From assembly GCA_900239685.1 (NCBI GenBank), contig OENT01000644.1, forward strand, positions 1 to 64,000: a DNA stretch of 64,000 nucleotides, written 5' to 3'. The notes under the pieces were generated by a model. The model did not search any database, was not told the origin of the DNA, and saw only the letters and a list, made by a program, of their open reading frames with translations. The DNA is from Rotaria macrura (taxonomy: Eukaryota > Rotifera > Eurotatoria > Philodinida > Philodinidae). The position numbers and the translations under genes were made by a program. Shown one piece after another: positions 41,146-54,253 of this stretch; within the stretch, counting starts at the first letter, position 1, and each line of letters opens with the position of its first letter.

Positions 41146-43619
41146 TGCAAGAACAGATTGTTCACATGCAAATAAAAAACAAGTTGCTTCTCCAGCTTGC
41201 AATCTATCTAATATATATATATATGTATGTTTTCATCGATCATTGCAAACGTCGCTTCATCTGTAATGTGCTCTAAAATAAAGATGAATATAGTATGCAC
41301 GAAAGATTTATTTTCCTCAGAAAACTTAATTTTTCATTACTTGATAGAAGATCACGAAGAGATATTTTTGACGTCTTACGTAGATTTATAACATTTTCCC
41401 AATGTTTTATTTTTGTGAATAACATCATATGTATTGAAGTCTACTGTTGATGATATGAAAGAATAGTGATTAAAATGCCGTCTTCTTCATAAATTGATCA
41501 TTTACTTATGTCTATTTACCTATCGGAGAAAAAGAATTCGTCTTTCTTTAATTTATCTATTGATCTTTTATTTTCAAGAGTAAAGACAAAACTACACTCC
41601 TACTGATTATTTTGAGTCATCTATTTTTTCTGCTGCACTAAAAATAGATAATTTCAAATCATTTTAACAATAGATCACCTAACTCTTTCAATATGTTTAA
41701 ATACTGATGAATAGATATTTACTATCATGTCTCACACGTGTTCGAACCCTATTGATTTGCAAAAACAATTTTTTCTAGAATGGAAACTTTACCGTTGTCA
41801 CTTCAACGTATTGAATTTTTTCATCATCAATAGTTATTATTGTCTAATATAATGTTCAACGGTTACGTATGATCATAATAGATTAATAACTCAGTATATT
41901 GATTCGGAAAAATAACAAATTTTTATTAAAATTGGTCTATTCGGATATACAAATGTATTCATTCTATCGGATTGAATTCATATACTTGGCCATGTAATTT
42001 TATATATACATTCAGCATGACTAAATGCAAATTGTCAAAAACAACTCATCGCGGATGATTGTAGTTTTTGTTGTAGATCATTCTTCAATTCAAAAGTTTT
42101 GCCATTTTACTAAAAGGTACCCCAACATTATAGTTTTATTTTTGTTCATCATTATCGGGAAAAGTTCCTTTTAATATAAATTTGCTATTAGATTTTTATG
42201 AAAGAAAAACAAAGTTTGTCTAGATGCTTCTCGATCTTATTCATTGGTATAAAAGATACTTTTTTAGTCACTAAAAATAGTCGAATCCATTAAATCGTAT
42301 TTTCTGCAGATAATGACAGCATTAAATTCTTGTTGTCTGTGTTCATCACTACACAGCTTGAAAGAAATGTAATCGCGAGGAACGATTTTGTAACGGCTCA
42401 TCAATGAATGAAATCTTCTTTTGTTTAGAATTCTCTTCGAATTCTGCGATATTTTCGATTATGATTGTTATGAAAAGTCTTTCTGTTATTTTTTTGAATT
42501 TCATTACTAAGATAGGTACTCATCGAAGAATAAAATGATCCATTCGAAAGACCTGTTCTAATTCATTCTAAAAACCATCGCACAACATCATTAATTGCAT
42601 ACATCAAGAAAAGATTAATTTTTCAAGTCAAAATTAATCACCATTTAAATACCTCATTGTGAAACATAATCTAAAGTAATTGTTAAACTATAGAACGAGA
42701 TACTAGAAATCATCTCTCCACTTGTTTCTCCTCCGCTTTCCCCACTGTTTCCGACCAACTTCTTGAAGACCGTACAAGAAATAATCATAGAGCCATGATA
42801 GAACGTGATAAACAAAATTGAAAGACGATCGAAAATTGTGTCTTGCTAAAGTTGAATTCGAACATACTTTCTACTTTGTTGATTCAAATTCGGAACGATT
42901 TAAGTAAAGTGATAGTGCAGGGGGTATGTTTGAAAAAAGATAGAATAAAACAATCTTTCTGTTCAGTTAAAATTCACTTCTAATTATATCCGTAGATATA
43001 GTTTGCTGGCAATGTTTTGATTTCTTTTTAATCTATAACGTATGCATATAGTTATATACATAGAAATGAATTATAATTAAATGTCAAAGAAGTATGAGAT
43101 TACAGATACAAAAAATTTTCAAGCTACAACAATTCAGACAGTAGATTTTCTTTACCGTAACGAGTGCATTTCGATGTGTAGGATTTCAACAAGATGACAT
43201 ATATTTTTATACATGATTGAAGAAGATTCTGATGTTGCAATGAAACTTGATACTATCGATCGATTTGACAACAATATTCATTGATCTCGAATTCATTGAT
43301 TTACTTAAAAATAAATAAAATAGTGCATTGAGATTCAAATCATGATTCGATGAAAAATTTTCCAATTTGACAAAATACATAGTGAATTATTTTGTAATTA
43401 TGCATACACAAGAGTATTCTATAAGACTATGATGGATCACAACGTGATAAATAAAATTTAAAAAAATTTATGCTATCTTATTATTTCAGAGAAATTGAGC
43501 TTCAAAATTTTCACGGTATATTTGAAAGCATATTTGAACTGATAATTGATATGCTTTTGTTTTTTTGTTCTTTGAAATACTATTACAAAAAACCATGTAC
43601 CAATAATAAATTAGTTTGC
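41146..43619. other. Intergenic, nothing recognised
   Basis: Uniformly AT-rich with a short (AT)n run near 41212-41224. No long frames and no inverted repeats that I can see. Confidence 0.5.
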
Positions 43620-44540
43620 TGTTAATATTCATGTTCGGTCATCATGGCTAATGTTGTTACTATAGGTAATCTCGTATCTAAGCTAATTACAGTACTCTAT
43701 GTAAAAGCTTCAGTATCGAATTAAGTTTTTAATTACGTTTAAACCTATTCTTCTAGTGTACTACTTATGACTATCAATTCCAATCTCTGGCTTCTATTTG
43801 AAATTTATATTCATTCATCATTCATGTGGTTTCAACCACAAACTAGCCTGACGTCTAAGTTAATTATAGCTGTATGCATGAAACGTGAGCCGTAAATAAG
43901 GCTTTTTATTTTGCATTTTTCTAGAATATAAGAAAAACACGTCAAAGCAACAGACTCGGTTTTTCTCCAAGTCATGCTCATTCATAATTCATGATGTTTT
44001 TACCACAAATAAACCGCGATTCTGAACTAATTATAGTTTTCTCCGTTATATAAAGCGAGCATAAAATGAAGCTTTCTACTGTTTTCATGTTGAATTTTTC
44101 AGTTTGTAAGAAAAACACGTCGTATCTACAAAACATCTCTTCGGAAAAACCATATTTGTTTTACGTTCACGTTGTTTTCACCGCAAATAAGCCTGGTATT
44201 CGAGGTAGTTATATTTTCCTTCAGTTCAGAAAAGAGAAAGAGTGAATATAAAATAAGCCTTCTTATTGTGGTTATGCTCATTCTTTCAGTTTATAGGAAA
44301 TACACATCTCAACCATAACATAATCTTCCAAAAACATGCGCATTCATCGCTTACGGCGGTCTTACCTGCTCGAGTATAGTAATCTGTTTGAATACTGAAT
44401 ATGAAATGACACTTCTAACTCTTCTAATGTTCAATGTTTTCGTTTAAGAGAAACTCATGTCATAGTCAGTCACGAATTCACTTCTTTCTAGATTCATACT
44501 CATGAACTATTTACTATCCTATGTTTCTATTCGATAACAA
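43620..44540 (+). repeat. Degenerate tandem repeat, unit about 167-184 bp
   Basis: At least four diverged units begin near 43821 (TTCATGTGGTTTCAACCACA), 43988 (TTCATGATGTTTTTACCACA), 44166 (TTCACGTTGTTTTCACCGCA) and 44350 (TTACGGCGGTCTTACCTGC). A possible earlier unit starts near 43630. Each unit keeps, in the same order, a CTAATTATAG-like box, an AAATAAGGCTTT-like box, and AAGAAAAACACGTC or a variant. No coding potential. The divergence suggests an old array. Confidence 0.65.
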
Positions 44541-47463
44541 GTCTAGTTTCAGAATATTCTTCAGTAGTACTGAATAGAAAATGATGTTCTACGATTACAC
44601 AATTGTTACGTAAACAAGAACAAGAGAGTTGAATCAAAGATTTATCTTCATAATGAATTCATAGTGTTCTTGTTCGAAATACAACAAATCTTTAGTTCTT
44701 GCTCATAAGAATTTTTTTTTCTTCAATATTAATGCGTAAAATCTAGTCTGTAATAATGTTTATGCGTAATTTGTTTTAAATATATATATATACGTGGAAA
44801 ACAGGTACGTGCTCTCAAAGCTTTTCTTTATTAGCTAGTTATTCTCATTTTACTATTCACAACTTAACCAATGCGTACTACGTTGACTTTTAAGTCTATC
44901 ACAACTCTCTTGTTGAACAATAAGCGTACACTGAGGATTTATGACAATATTTTTGCTAGCTTATTTAGAAGAGGAGAAAAAAATTTCCTACCAACAACAA
45001 TCTCTGTTAGGGGGACACATTTTCATTCCTCTTCTGTTGCCATCTGTTTCTTTTAAAAGGTAGGTTTGATATATGTAAAGAGTTTATCGATGAAAGTGAA
45101 CATTCAATAATCTTGTTTGGAAAACTTCTATATTCATCTACCTCGTAGTCAAGCAGACTATCAATTCGTTGCGCTTTTTTCTTTTGTAATCATGAATAGT
45201 TTCAAGTCAACATTTGAATAGAATTGATTCAGTACATTACTTTCTTTTCATGGGCCCATTTTAATATGTGAAGAGAGACTGATACAAGTGCATGCTATCT
45301 CTGATAAATATGTTCACTACTCATGTAGCACACAAATCGTTTATTTCTCACCGTATGTATTTCGCAACTAGTGAATCCTATAAGAATCTCTCTCGTTGAC
45401 AAAGTCTTTTCTGTCGTTTACTTCAATTCTGTTTTTCCTAAGGTAAATCAGTAGTCAGTTGTGCTCGTTATAATCAAGATTATAGAATGGCTTGCTCTTT
45501 CACTTAGTTCGTTGCATAGATTCATGATTGTAAACAATTCAATTTTGCTCGTCATCTAATTGAACATTTCGTTTTCAACAATGCAGTATTTTCATGAATT
45601 TTTATTGTTCTTTTTTTCATAAAACTTTCATATGATCCTTCCTTTTCATTATGGCGACTATGTTCGAAAAACAATAGAGATCGCTGTTCCTTATGTTTAA
45701 TACTAATATCGATTCAACTAACGAGATAGATGTTTTCATGTCTTCAAAGCAAGAAACTTGTCAATAGATTGCGCTTTTATGGATTCGTTTTCGCACACTT
45801 TCATATGTGAAAATATGATTCGTATTGAAACTGTTTCTTGTATAGAATACAGATCTGTACACACAGTGTTGTGTATCTTACAATTAAAAAGCGAGTGTTC
45901 TTTGGATGCCACTAGAATGTTTCGTCACAAAACTACGGCTAACAAGTTAGTTTGTAAGCTTATTGTTCGACGGTGTTCATGCCACGAAAGAACAGTGATC
46001 ATCATGAACAAATCGAATAAATTATTCTCAGAAAAGTCTAACTTCTTAGATTGTTCTGATCATTTTTTACTTGAAATTCTATCAGCAGTTTTAGATGTAA
46101 TTCTGTGCTATTTAGAAGTAGAATTTAATTAGATTCAAATTTATATTTTTTTTCGATAACGTTCTTATGATATGCACTTCAGACTTGATTTATATGAGTA
46201 TCTATTTGAGTAAGAAGAAGAAGAATTCGATTTTTTGGGTTCAACCTATGATTCATTACTGATCAAATCAGTCTTAGAATGAATATTTCAATTGGTTACT
46301 ACAAACGATAATCTTCATAATGTACTAGAATTATTCTTGTAAGATTTCGCTTAAAGTTTTCAAGTTTACTGAATTTTTTCGCTAGTATCTCATATGATTC
46401 CTCTCGATTTCTTTTTTTGAGAAATAGTGACAAAATTAACGGTTCCACCTACAAGCAAAGACGAGAATCATCGATCTGAGTACAATGACTCGTAACTTTG
46501 TACTGTAGTTGCATTTTTATAATCGTGATATTTTGTGAACATTTCATCACAATCTTCTTAGTACTGAAGCCTTTCTCCGATTAGGTTTCATTGGCGAAGT
46601 ACTGTGTGAAAGGACAAAACATATCAGGAATGAATAAACTAAGTGTTTCTTTGTGATGGTATAGACTATTCATAACACCGATAAACTGTGTTTAGTGATT
46701 TTCAAAAGTCTAGCCAGTTGCTTCGAATCCGACACATCGCCGTAGACACGTTTTGAGTGGTACCAAAAATGCAATGTGTATGACAAATAAAAATTTTCTA
46801 ATCAGAAATTCTAGTTGTAATGTTCATGGTTGGTTAGAAAAATCAATTTGAGAATGACAAGGCGAAGGAGGAAACACCTGAGTAAATAATAAAACGCATT
46901 ACATGACTTCAACGTTAGAGTCAACACTGAATCTATTCATTACTTATATCGGACATCGTTTCATTCTATAGCTAGGTTTACAGATATGTTTTGAATTCGA
47001 AACATGAACAAATACTGATGGATATTTACCTTGAAAAAATGAGTAGACACGCATTATATTCATCTATCTCATGAAGAAACAACAGACGATTAATAATTAA
47101 TCGAATACTTTATTCTAATCTATTGTTTACCGAATACGAGAAAGTTGTTTTCGAGATGTGTAAATGAAAAAATATGAAACGTACATGTGAACCTAGCATA
47201 GCCTATACAAGTTCATCGAAGAGATAGAAACCCAAGATCTATATATATATATTTACAACCAAGAAGCCTTTATCTCAGTAAAGTATTACTGCAATCATAT
47301 GTCATTAGTCGTCGTCTGAGCGTTCGTTCATACTATGGATTCGAATTTAGGTCTTAGTAGATTGTAAGTAAGACTCGTGTTCGTATGTAGATAATGCCAA
47401 TGTAACATGTAAAAAGACGATTAATTTCGTTCTGTACAAAGCAAGACATTCATTCCGTTTAAG
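44541..47463. other. Intergenic, no supported gene
   Basis: Includes a 124-codon open frame at 45758-46132 that starts only at TTG and has no recognisable domain, plus a (TA)n run near 44781 and another near 47239. The end of the interval holds the promoter of the EF-hand gene. Confidence 0.45.
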
Positions 47464-47928
47464 ATGTCTGATAAACGCGAAGCGACAGCAACGGAAACTG
47501 TCTATCGACAATATGGCCGTGTTTCCGAAGTGGAATATGTGTACGACGAAAATAGTGAGGGAGAAAGTAAACATTATCGTATAAGCTGGACTCGACGAGA
47601 TTATGAACGGGCTGGATTTAGACTTTACAGACGATTAATGCTCTACGAGGATTGCATCAAGGTGTTACGCACATTTATGATGGGAAAATTTGCAATCGAT
47701 GATATACCTGAAGCATTTCGTCTACTTGATACTGACCGTTCTGGTACGATCGACATTACCAAACTACATGAATTCATATGCATTATTCTGCCGACAGCAA
47801 ATCCTTTTTTGCTTCTTCATCAAATACAAAAATCTGATAAAGATGGCGACTACAAGTTAAATTTCTATGAGTTTAAATCATTTATCATGGATGGTGTTGG
47901 TCGAGATGTGTCACTTGGCATTTTTTAA
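47464..47928 (+). CDS. EF-hand calcium-binding protein, calmodulin-like
   Basis: 154 aa, single exon, ATG in a good context (AAGATG). Residues 1-60 are charged and unlike calmodulin. Then follow a helix and two EF-hand loops. Loop 1 is D89-T-D-R-S-G-T-I-D-I-T-K100, normal at positions 1, 3, 5 and 9 but with Lys in place of the bidentate Glu at position 12, so calcium binding should be weak. Loop 2 is D125-K-D-G-D-Y-K-L-N-F-Y-E136, with all main ligands but Lys in place of Gly at position 6. Only one EF-hand pair is visible, about half a calmodulin. It could be a cytosolic sensor or buffer; the partner is unknown. I cannot assign it to a named EF-hand subfamily. Confidence 0.8.
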   Translation: MSDKREATATETVYRQYGRVSEVEYVYDENSEGESKHYRISWTRRDYERAGFRLYRRLMLYEDCIKVLRTFMMGKFAIDDIPEAFRLLDTDRSGTIDITKLHEFICIILPTANPFLLLHQIQKSDKDGDYKLNFYEFKSFIMDGVGRDVSLGIF

Positions 47929-50027
47929 AAAACGCATCTTTCTATTTATCTCATTTAAACTATAATGAATATAAACTGCCACGGTCAGCTTGTAGTGACG
48001 CATTGCTTTTTGTTTCGTTCGTATCCATGTAAGCAATATTAGGTTCTAGTCAATGTTTGTTTGATACATGTTTCGAAACTTCTAGCTTCGTAACAATTAT
48101 AATCGTAGATTTTTGATTTAATTCTTTTTATTCTTGACAAAAGTATGAAGTACGATAAACAAAAACACTGAAAAAAGCTGGTCTACCTACAATCAAATTA
48201 TTTAAGTTTACATAGGTAAATTTGAATTGTTCAAAATGAATGACAGTTCAAACTCTCATGTTCGTTAGTATTTTGCTTTCCTAAACACGTACATAAACAC
48301 CAACTATTCTAGTTTGGAAAATTTTTTCTCGATCTCATTTAAATATGTGATTGCAAAACAGTACGAGTGCAGATATCTGTATGACTTTTTCGGCTAATGA
48401 AAACACAAACATTCTCAATCATTCTAAATGTCGTTCTGCATAATTATCCACTGGTATGGCATAAGTCAAAAAAACAAAAACTACTTCGTAGTAGTTTATC
48501 AGTCGAGAATAACGACAACCACATGCATGATGCACACAGTTATTCTTCACGAGACACCGATGTTATGACACCTGTCATAGTAAGCCAGATTCGTTGATAT
48601 TAGTATATATGTGCGTGTAGAATAAAGAGCATCCATTCAAAATCAAACACGATCCATTCGTCATCTTACTATCACTACGAACAACCTCTGACGATAAGAA
48701 AACAACGATAATAAATAATGCTAGCATTCGAAATCGGTCACAATCGTCATCGGTCATTCATAAATTATTCTTCTTTTCTTTTTTCGATATAACCATCTTT
48801 AAAAACATCATTCATTTGGTCTTCTAAGATCAGGTAAAATCCAATTGAAAATCATAGTTCCAAAACTTGAACATTAAATGAGATCGTAAGATTCTTTCAG
48901 GATTATACTGTGGTGAAAAAATATTCTCTCCTCTCAGACTGACGTTATCTAGAAAAGCAAGATCTTTCAACAATTCTATCGTACGAGTTGATGAACGAAA
49001 TGTGCGACACTGTTTTTTGTTTGATCTTACAGGATTTAACCGGGTCACGTTTTCTTCAATATAATCAACGACACAGGTGTTCATGATTTGTATTCAAGTT
49101 TAAATTGAATTCTAGTTATTCCAATTTATGTTAGGATCATATTTTTCAAAACATTCTTTCATGAGTAATGGGTTAACTAAAAACATTGAAAATGCGTTAG
49201 AAATGAGTATTCTCTGAAGTTGTTTTTTTTGCATGAAAAATAATAAATCTCACAGTAAACATATGTGTTGATTATGACAATGAATATTTGTCAAATATAG
49301 ATTGCGAAGAGATTCATTATAAAAACAAAATCTAGTAATAATTCTTACTATCTGACAATGATCTGTGTCAACTTAATTTGAAAACTCAGTTAGATCTCTA
49401 CTATAAATAATTAATGATTCATTAGTTGTGTCAGCTTTCATTATTTTTATTAATGAAGTTTTTTTTCAACGAATATATAGAACAAGAAATTCTCTTTACA
49501 TCGATGACATTGAACATATTCTCAAGGATCATTGCAGTCGACTTCAATAGATCAATTTGACATTGATAAATACGAGGAAAAAACAACGTATTATTCTCAT
49601 CAAATAGAATTAATATCTGATTGAAAGAAAAGGAAAATTTTTCTAATGTACACTAGCAGTACAATATTGCGATGAAATACTCGTCGACATAATCTATAAT
49701 GATGGATGTTTGCGATTAAGTATTTCAAACTATTTAGTTTCAAATGCAAACTATTGAAAATATCGATTGTTTTTATAGTTAGTTGATGCGATATTCAAAC
49801 CAATAAGCATATCAGTTCAAAATCAAGGCCGTGTTTTATTTGTTGCATGCTGACATAAACAAATATGTAGATAAGGGAAGTAAACAATATGTTTGTTTTT
49901 ATTCCGTTTCTAAATCAATTTTTAAATACAGTATAAAAAACAATTAACATTGACCTAGAGTACGAAGAGAATAGAAAAAGATTGAATCCTAGTTGGCATT
50001 GACAGGTAGCCATGTATAATCATCGGC
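47929..50027. other. Intergenic, no firm gene
   Basis: An 84-codon - strand frame at 48830-49084 (starts MNTCVVDYIEENVTRL) looks mildly protein-like but matches nothing I know. The rest is AT-rich spacer between two converging genes. Confidence 0.4.
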
Positions 50028-51095
50028 CTATTTCATGTCACTGACACTTGTGTCAATCATTTTTATTTCGTCTTGCTGTTGTGTATCACCTGCTGTTAAA
50101 AGTCCTGCTATTGCAGTACTTTCATACTCAATACCTTCAACTAAACATCCGGGTACATTTTCTTCAAACACCATTGTTGCTACTTCTTTGCCATCGAATG
50201 GTGGAAGATTGAAAAGACGAAGTCTCTTCAATGATCTGACAAAGAAAATAAAACATATTTATGTCAATATTCATAGATAAAATTAGAGAGAAGAACAAAT
50301 AGAAATACATACTTTAAACGACTAAGTGCAAGTATTCCAGTGACGCCAACCGATGGACATTCACTTAAATCAAGAAATAATAATTGATCTTGAAATTCAT
50401 AAGCTAGTCTTGACAGAAACCAATCATCAACGTAAGGACATTTAGCTAAGTACATCGCTTTAACATTAGCACAACCGACTAAAAAGAACAAACGAATAAA
50501 TCCATGAGTGCATGTTAGAATGAACTACAACCGTACCTCGACATTCACCTACCATAATGATCCAAACCGTCGACATTAATAACGGATTGTGAAAGATCTA
50601 CAGCTTCTAATTGAAAATTTAAATTAAGTGCTAGTGTTCCCTTAGGTTTGTCCAATTTAGTAATCCATTTTTGACGACCATTCATACGAAATCTACCATC
50701 GAATTCTATTGTACGAGACGCTGCATAAACATCAGGCCCTTGTTCATAGAAATCTTTTTCAGAGAATCTACATATTAATAGATGTAAGCATCAACATAGA
50801 TAGTTTACCAATGTTTGACATACTCATTTTTTCTCTTATAATTACGCATTAATATTGTTCTTCGTAAAAAATTCGGCTCATTAACTCGAGCTTTATACAT
50901 TTGAATAACGTCAACAATAGCACGAGATTTACCAGGAATCTCAAGATTAGATTTCGTTAACCAGTATGGTTTCAATCCTGGTATTCTTTCTATAGTAATC
51001 AATCGAGAACAAAAAGAAAAGATTATTAATCCATTGATTTAAACTTTACCTTCTGTAACATTCTTTAGATTTCTTAAAATAAATGAAAATCGCAT
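50028..51095 (-). CDS. DMAC2: DMAC2 / ATP5SL-like mitochondrial complex I assembly protein
   Basis: Distal membrane arm assembly component 2 is a leucine-rich-repeat-like mitochondrial protein needed to build the membrane arm of complex I. Five exons splice in phase to 266 aa (human 257): 51050-51095, 50824-50989, 50553-50767, 50313-50478 and 50028-50235. The N-terminus MRFSFILRNLKN is basic and hydrophobic like a matrix presequence. Family blocks are FLRRTILM, then QKWITKLD, then INVDGLDHY. CPYVDDWFLSRLAYEFQDQL matches human 'CCHVDDWCLSRLYPLADSLQ', and LKRLRLFNLPP and EENVPGCLVEGIEYE match 'LRRLDISDLPA' and 'EEMLPNCEVVGVDWA'. ATP5S is a related alternative, but the VDDW block and length fit DMAC2 better. 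It sits 155 bp downstream of the PrimPol stop, same strand. Intact. Confidence 0.87.
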
Positions 51096-51249
51096 TTTAC
51101 TATCTTTATAACATCTAGAATACAGGAAGCAAAATCTTTAATTTCATTTTCGGTGAGATCTAACATTTCCAAGAGAAAAAAAATACATGTATATATATAA
51201 TCAATGAATGAATTCTGTACAATATAGTTTATACATTAAAAAAAAAACA

Positions 51250-54200
51250 TTAATAATCATTTGATTGTGTTTCTGTCATCGATTCCATACTTTGATTATC
51301 CCAATCTTGATTCACGACTGTTAACCAAGGTGTAACATTTGTTGGTAGCATTTGTTCAATACCTTGAAAAGTTTTACAATCAGGATCATGACATTTTTGT
51401 CTAAAGGTACCTTTGCGCATATCAACGACAAAACTAGATAGATGAAATTGAAATTTGTTTTCAATCGTTAATTGAATTTTAAAATTCTATTTACTATATA
51501 TTATTATTCCGATGATGACGTTTAATTCTTTCACAATATTTATAATCACCAGCATACATGAAACTAATTTCCCACCGAAAATCATTTTGAATTTCTTTAG
51601 CTTTATATAAACGACTAATACGAATGCCATCGCCATCGTCTTTTTTATCTCGTGCTTTATTAATCATAAAATTAACAAGTTCAGGATAATCTAATAACAT
51701 TTTTTGTATATCATCGGATATGTATGTTGATTGTTGAGAACGTAAAGTAGAAGATTTTTTACTAATGGTACTCATATCTTCCACATGAATGAAACGTCGA
51801 ATGGGTCTAGAGTATGAATTATACGATTAAAGATAATGCAAAACAAATACTGAAGTTGCATTCGGGGCTAAAGTTTCCATTGATAAATTGATTTCAAAGA
51901 ATTTTACTAATTCTCAGCAAAACTCATGACAAACTCTAATTTAAGATCATCATAATAATTGAGAGGTACTTCATTATCAATGCTTCTCTAATTCTTCATC
52001 ATACTTGTCCATATTCATACGAAACAAAGACCGAAGATAGATAGGGTAGGGTCTCATTAAAATATATGAACTAATTACTATTTATTGTATTTGCACTCTA
52101 CTAAGGATGTACACACCCATATTCTATTATGCATTTTCTATGTTTTGCACGTGTTAGATATTCTTGAAATTTATCTATTTACTTAGTAACACTAATATTA
52201 TATTTAAATACTGAAGTATTCGAAAGAAAAGTATGTTTACAGAAACTCTACATTCTTCCGCTTTTTTATAGTTGATCCAATTGCAAAGTTTGTGACATTA
52301 TAAACTGTAGATCTTTGCGCATTATATCGAGTATTTCAATTCAAAGAATAGCGCAAATGAAAAGAAACTCAACATGACACTCATTTCTATCTGTATGAAT
52401 TATCCGGAAAACACTTGGAATTTACTCAAGCATACCAAAGGTATGAGAACGAATAAGATAGATAATGTTCACTATTCTGATAGTTGCATCTAATAGACAA
52501 GAGAGTTCGAAATTTTTAAATTCTTCTATACTTATTCGAATCGTTGAGTTCGGAAAAATTATAAATTTTCTAAAATAACTCTTCTCAATATAATCTGAAA
52601 AAAATCGAAGGATACCTGTAGATTATAAAGATGGTGAATGAATGTGTTCCAAATAAAATAGAATAATGTAATCTGCATCACTTAAGGACTTTAAACTAAC
52701 TAACAAGTTATGGATAAAAGTATTTTTGTCTATATACCCATTAAAATAAACTAACGATGCCATAAATGTTTGACGTTCAGCTTCACCTGGATGACTTGAT
52801 ACATGTGGAAAGAACCGTCGTAAGAGTGGTTTCCATTTATTTTCAGGTGCAACAGTAAAACATTCTTGTTTATCAAATTTACTCGATCGAAGTAATCGGA
52901 ATGCACGATTTTTCGTATAAACACCTAAGCAAATACGAAAAAAAAAATCTTATCTATCTGTACGAAATTTCGATTTTATTTTCTAGTACTCATATCACAA
53001 AACCATGTTAATCCATCATTATCATTTTTTTTTACTATGAATCCAACAATATCTTTAAAGTAAAGTTGTGAATCTTCATCAATACATTGGCAATGTTCAA
53101 ATCGTGATAGACATGATTCAATTGTTGCAAGAAGATTTTTCGAAAAAACTACTGAATCCGAATATGATTGTGTTTCGTGATATTGAAATAGTAAATTATT
53201 TTGAACTGCGGAACATTGATGATTGATTAGACAACCATGAATATCTTCTAAGATAAGATCGACAAATTTACCAACGGCAATATTATCTAAGAATGGATCT
53301 TTTGTTTGAAAAATTAAATGACGACTGAATTTCGTTGAAGATCTTTCATATAGAAAAAATTCAATTCCATATGAGTTTTATAGATTATCAATCACTTACG
53401 TGGAATCAAGGATGAGTACGTCTTGCATAGAATAATTGAGATCATCGCTTCGCTTCCGCATGAAATTGAGTACGAACTGGAAAGAGTTTATGCATTATTT
53501 GTCGATGAATAGCAATATATCACAACTAATATATATATAGATAGATAGATAGATAGATAGTCACACCTGGACGAAATTAGTGGTTAACTTAGGTCCATCA
53601 ATAGTTGGATTAGCAGCAATATCATATTCAAGATCAAAATAGAGTTTCGATGGTTTTTCTAGAAAATGGAAATTTATTTACAAGCATCATCGATTTCGAT
53701 TCTTATAATTACTATCGATAATAATTTCATAAGTATGACGTTGATTATCAGGCAGTTCACTAAATGATTATTTCATAGAATCATAATGAAATCAAATGAA
53801 ACTCACTAGTATTCATGAATAAAAACATCGATATCAGCAACTTGGTATCGTCGTTTTCCGTCCGGTTGTGATTCGAAACTGAACAAATATAAAATTTCAC
53901 CCTAATCATAATAGTAAAAAAAAATAAAAATAAAATATTTTTGTTCTTCTTTGAACTACAATTATATTTCTCTAATATTTCCTGTAAAAACAATTTTTCC
54001 ATTTTTTTGTCGCTCATTAATATATTCAAGTGCTTCAGCTTGTGTCCAAAATGTACGTGTTGCATGTGCCATCTTCATTAGTGTTAGATGATTATGATTC
54101 GGACGTTTTCTGGTCATACTTTCATCAATATTAGGAAGTGGTAAACGTTTTCTATTATTCGAGAGAAAATAAAAATAATTGAATATAATCGTACAATCTT

Positions 54201-54253
54201 TTCTTTTCTTTTAGATCTTGCTTTGTCTGATTGTAAAATGTATTTGTTGCCAT
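51250..54253 (-). CDS. PRIMPOL: PrimPol, archaeo-eukaryotic primase-polymerase
   Basis: Primase-polymerase that reprimes DNA synthesis beyond lesions in nucleus and mitochondria. Ten exons splice in phase to 521 aa (human 560): 54195-54253, 53992-54151, 53807-53901, 53713-53759, 53567-53658, 53400-53476, 52990-53342, 52738-52924, 51495-51806 and 51250-51433. The AEP active site is complete: motif I KLYFDLEYD (D129, E131), motif II FSRHLIF (S183, H185) and motif III WFCDMSVYTKNRAFRL (D293). The C-terminal zinc finger is complete: YKYCERIKRHH (C448, H455) and RQKCHDPDCK (C475, C480). The acidic RPA-binding tail of vertebrates is short here (DWDNQSMESMTE). Intron 8 is 931 nt; others are mostly 40-90 nt. 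Intron 2 has a weak GTTTTT donor, so that junction is the least sure. A (TAGA)n run lies in intron 5. Intact. Confidence 0.92.
53537..53560 (+). repeat. (TAGA)n microsatellite in a PrimPol intron
   Basis: About six GATA/TAGA units directly beside a short (TA)n, inside the 90-nt intron 53477-53566. Length change here could affect splicing of a very small intron. Confidence 0.9.

Noticed and set aside
43620-44540. CRISPR-like array
   Set aside because: Units are long, diverged and contiguous, with no short identical repeats separated by unique spacers.
45758-46132. 124-codon + strand open frame
   Set aside because: It opens only at TTG, has no domain, odd composition rich in Cys/Ser/Ile, and no splice or promoter context. 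Likely chance.
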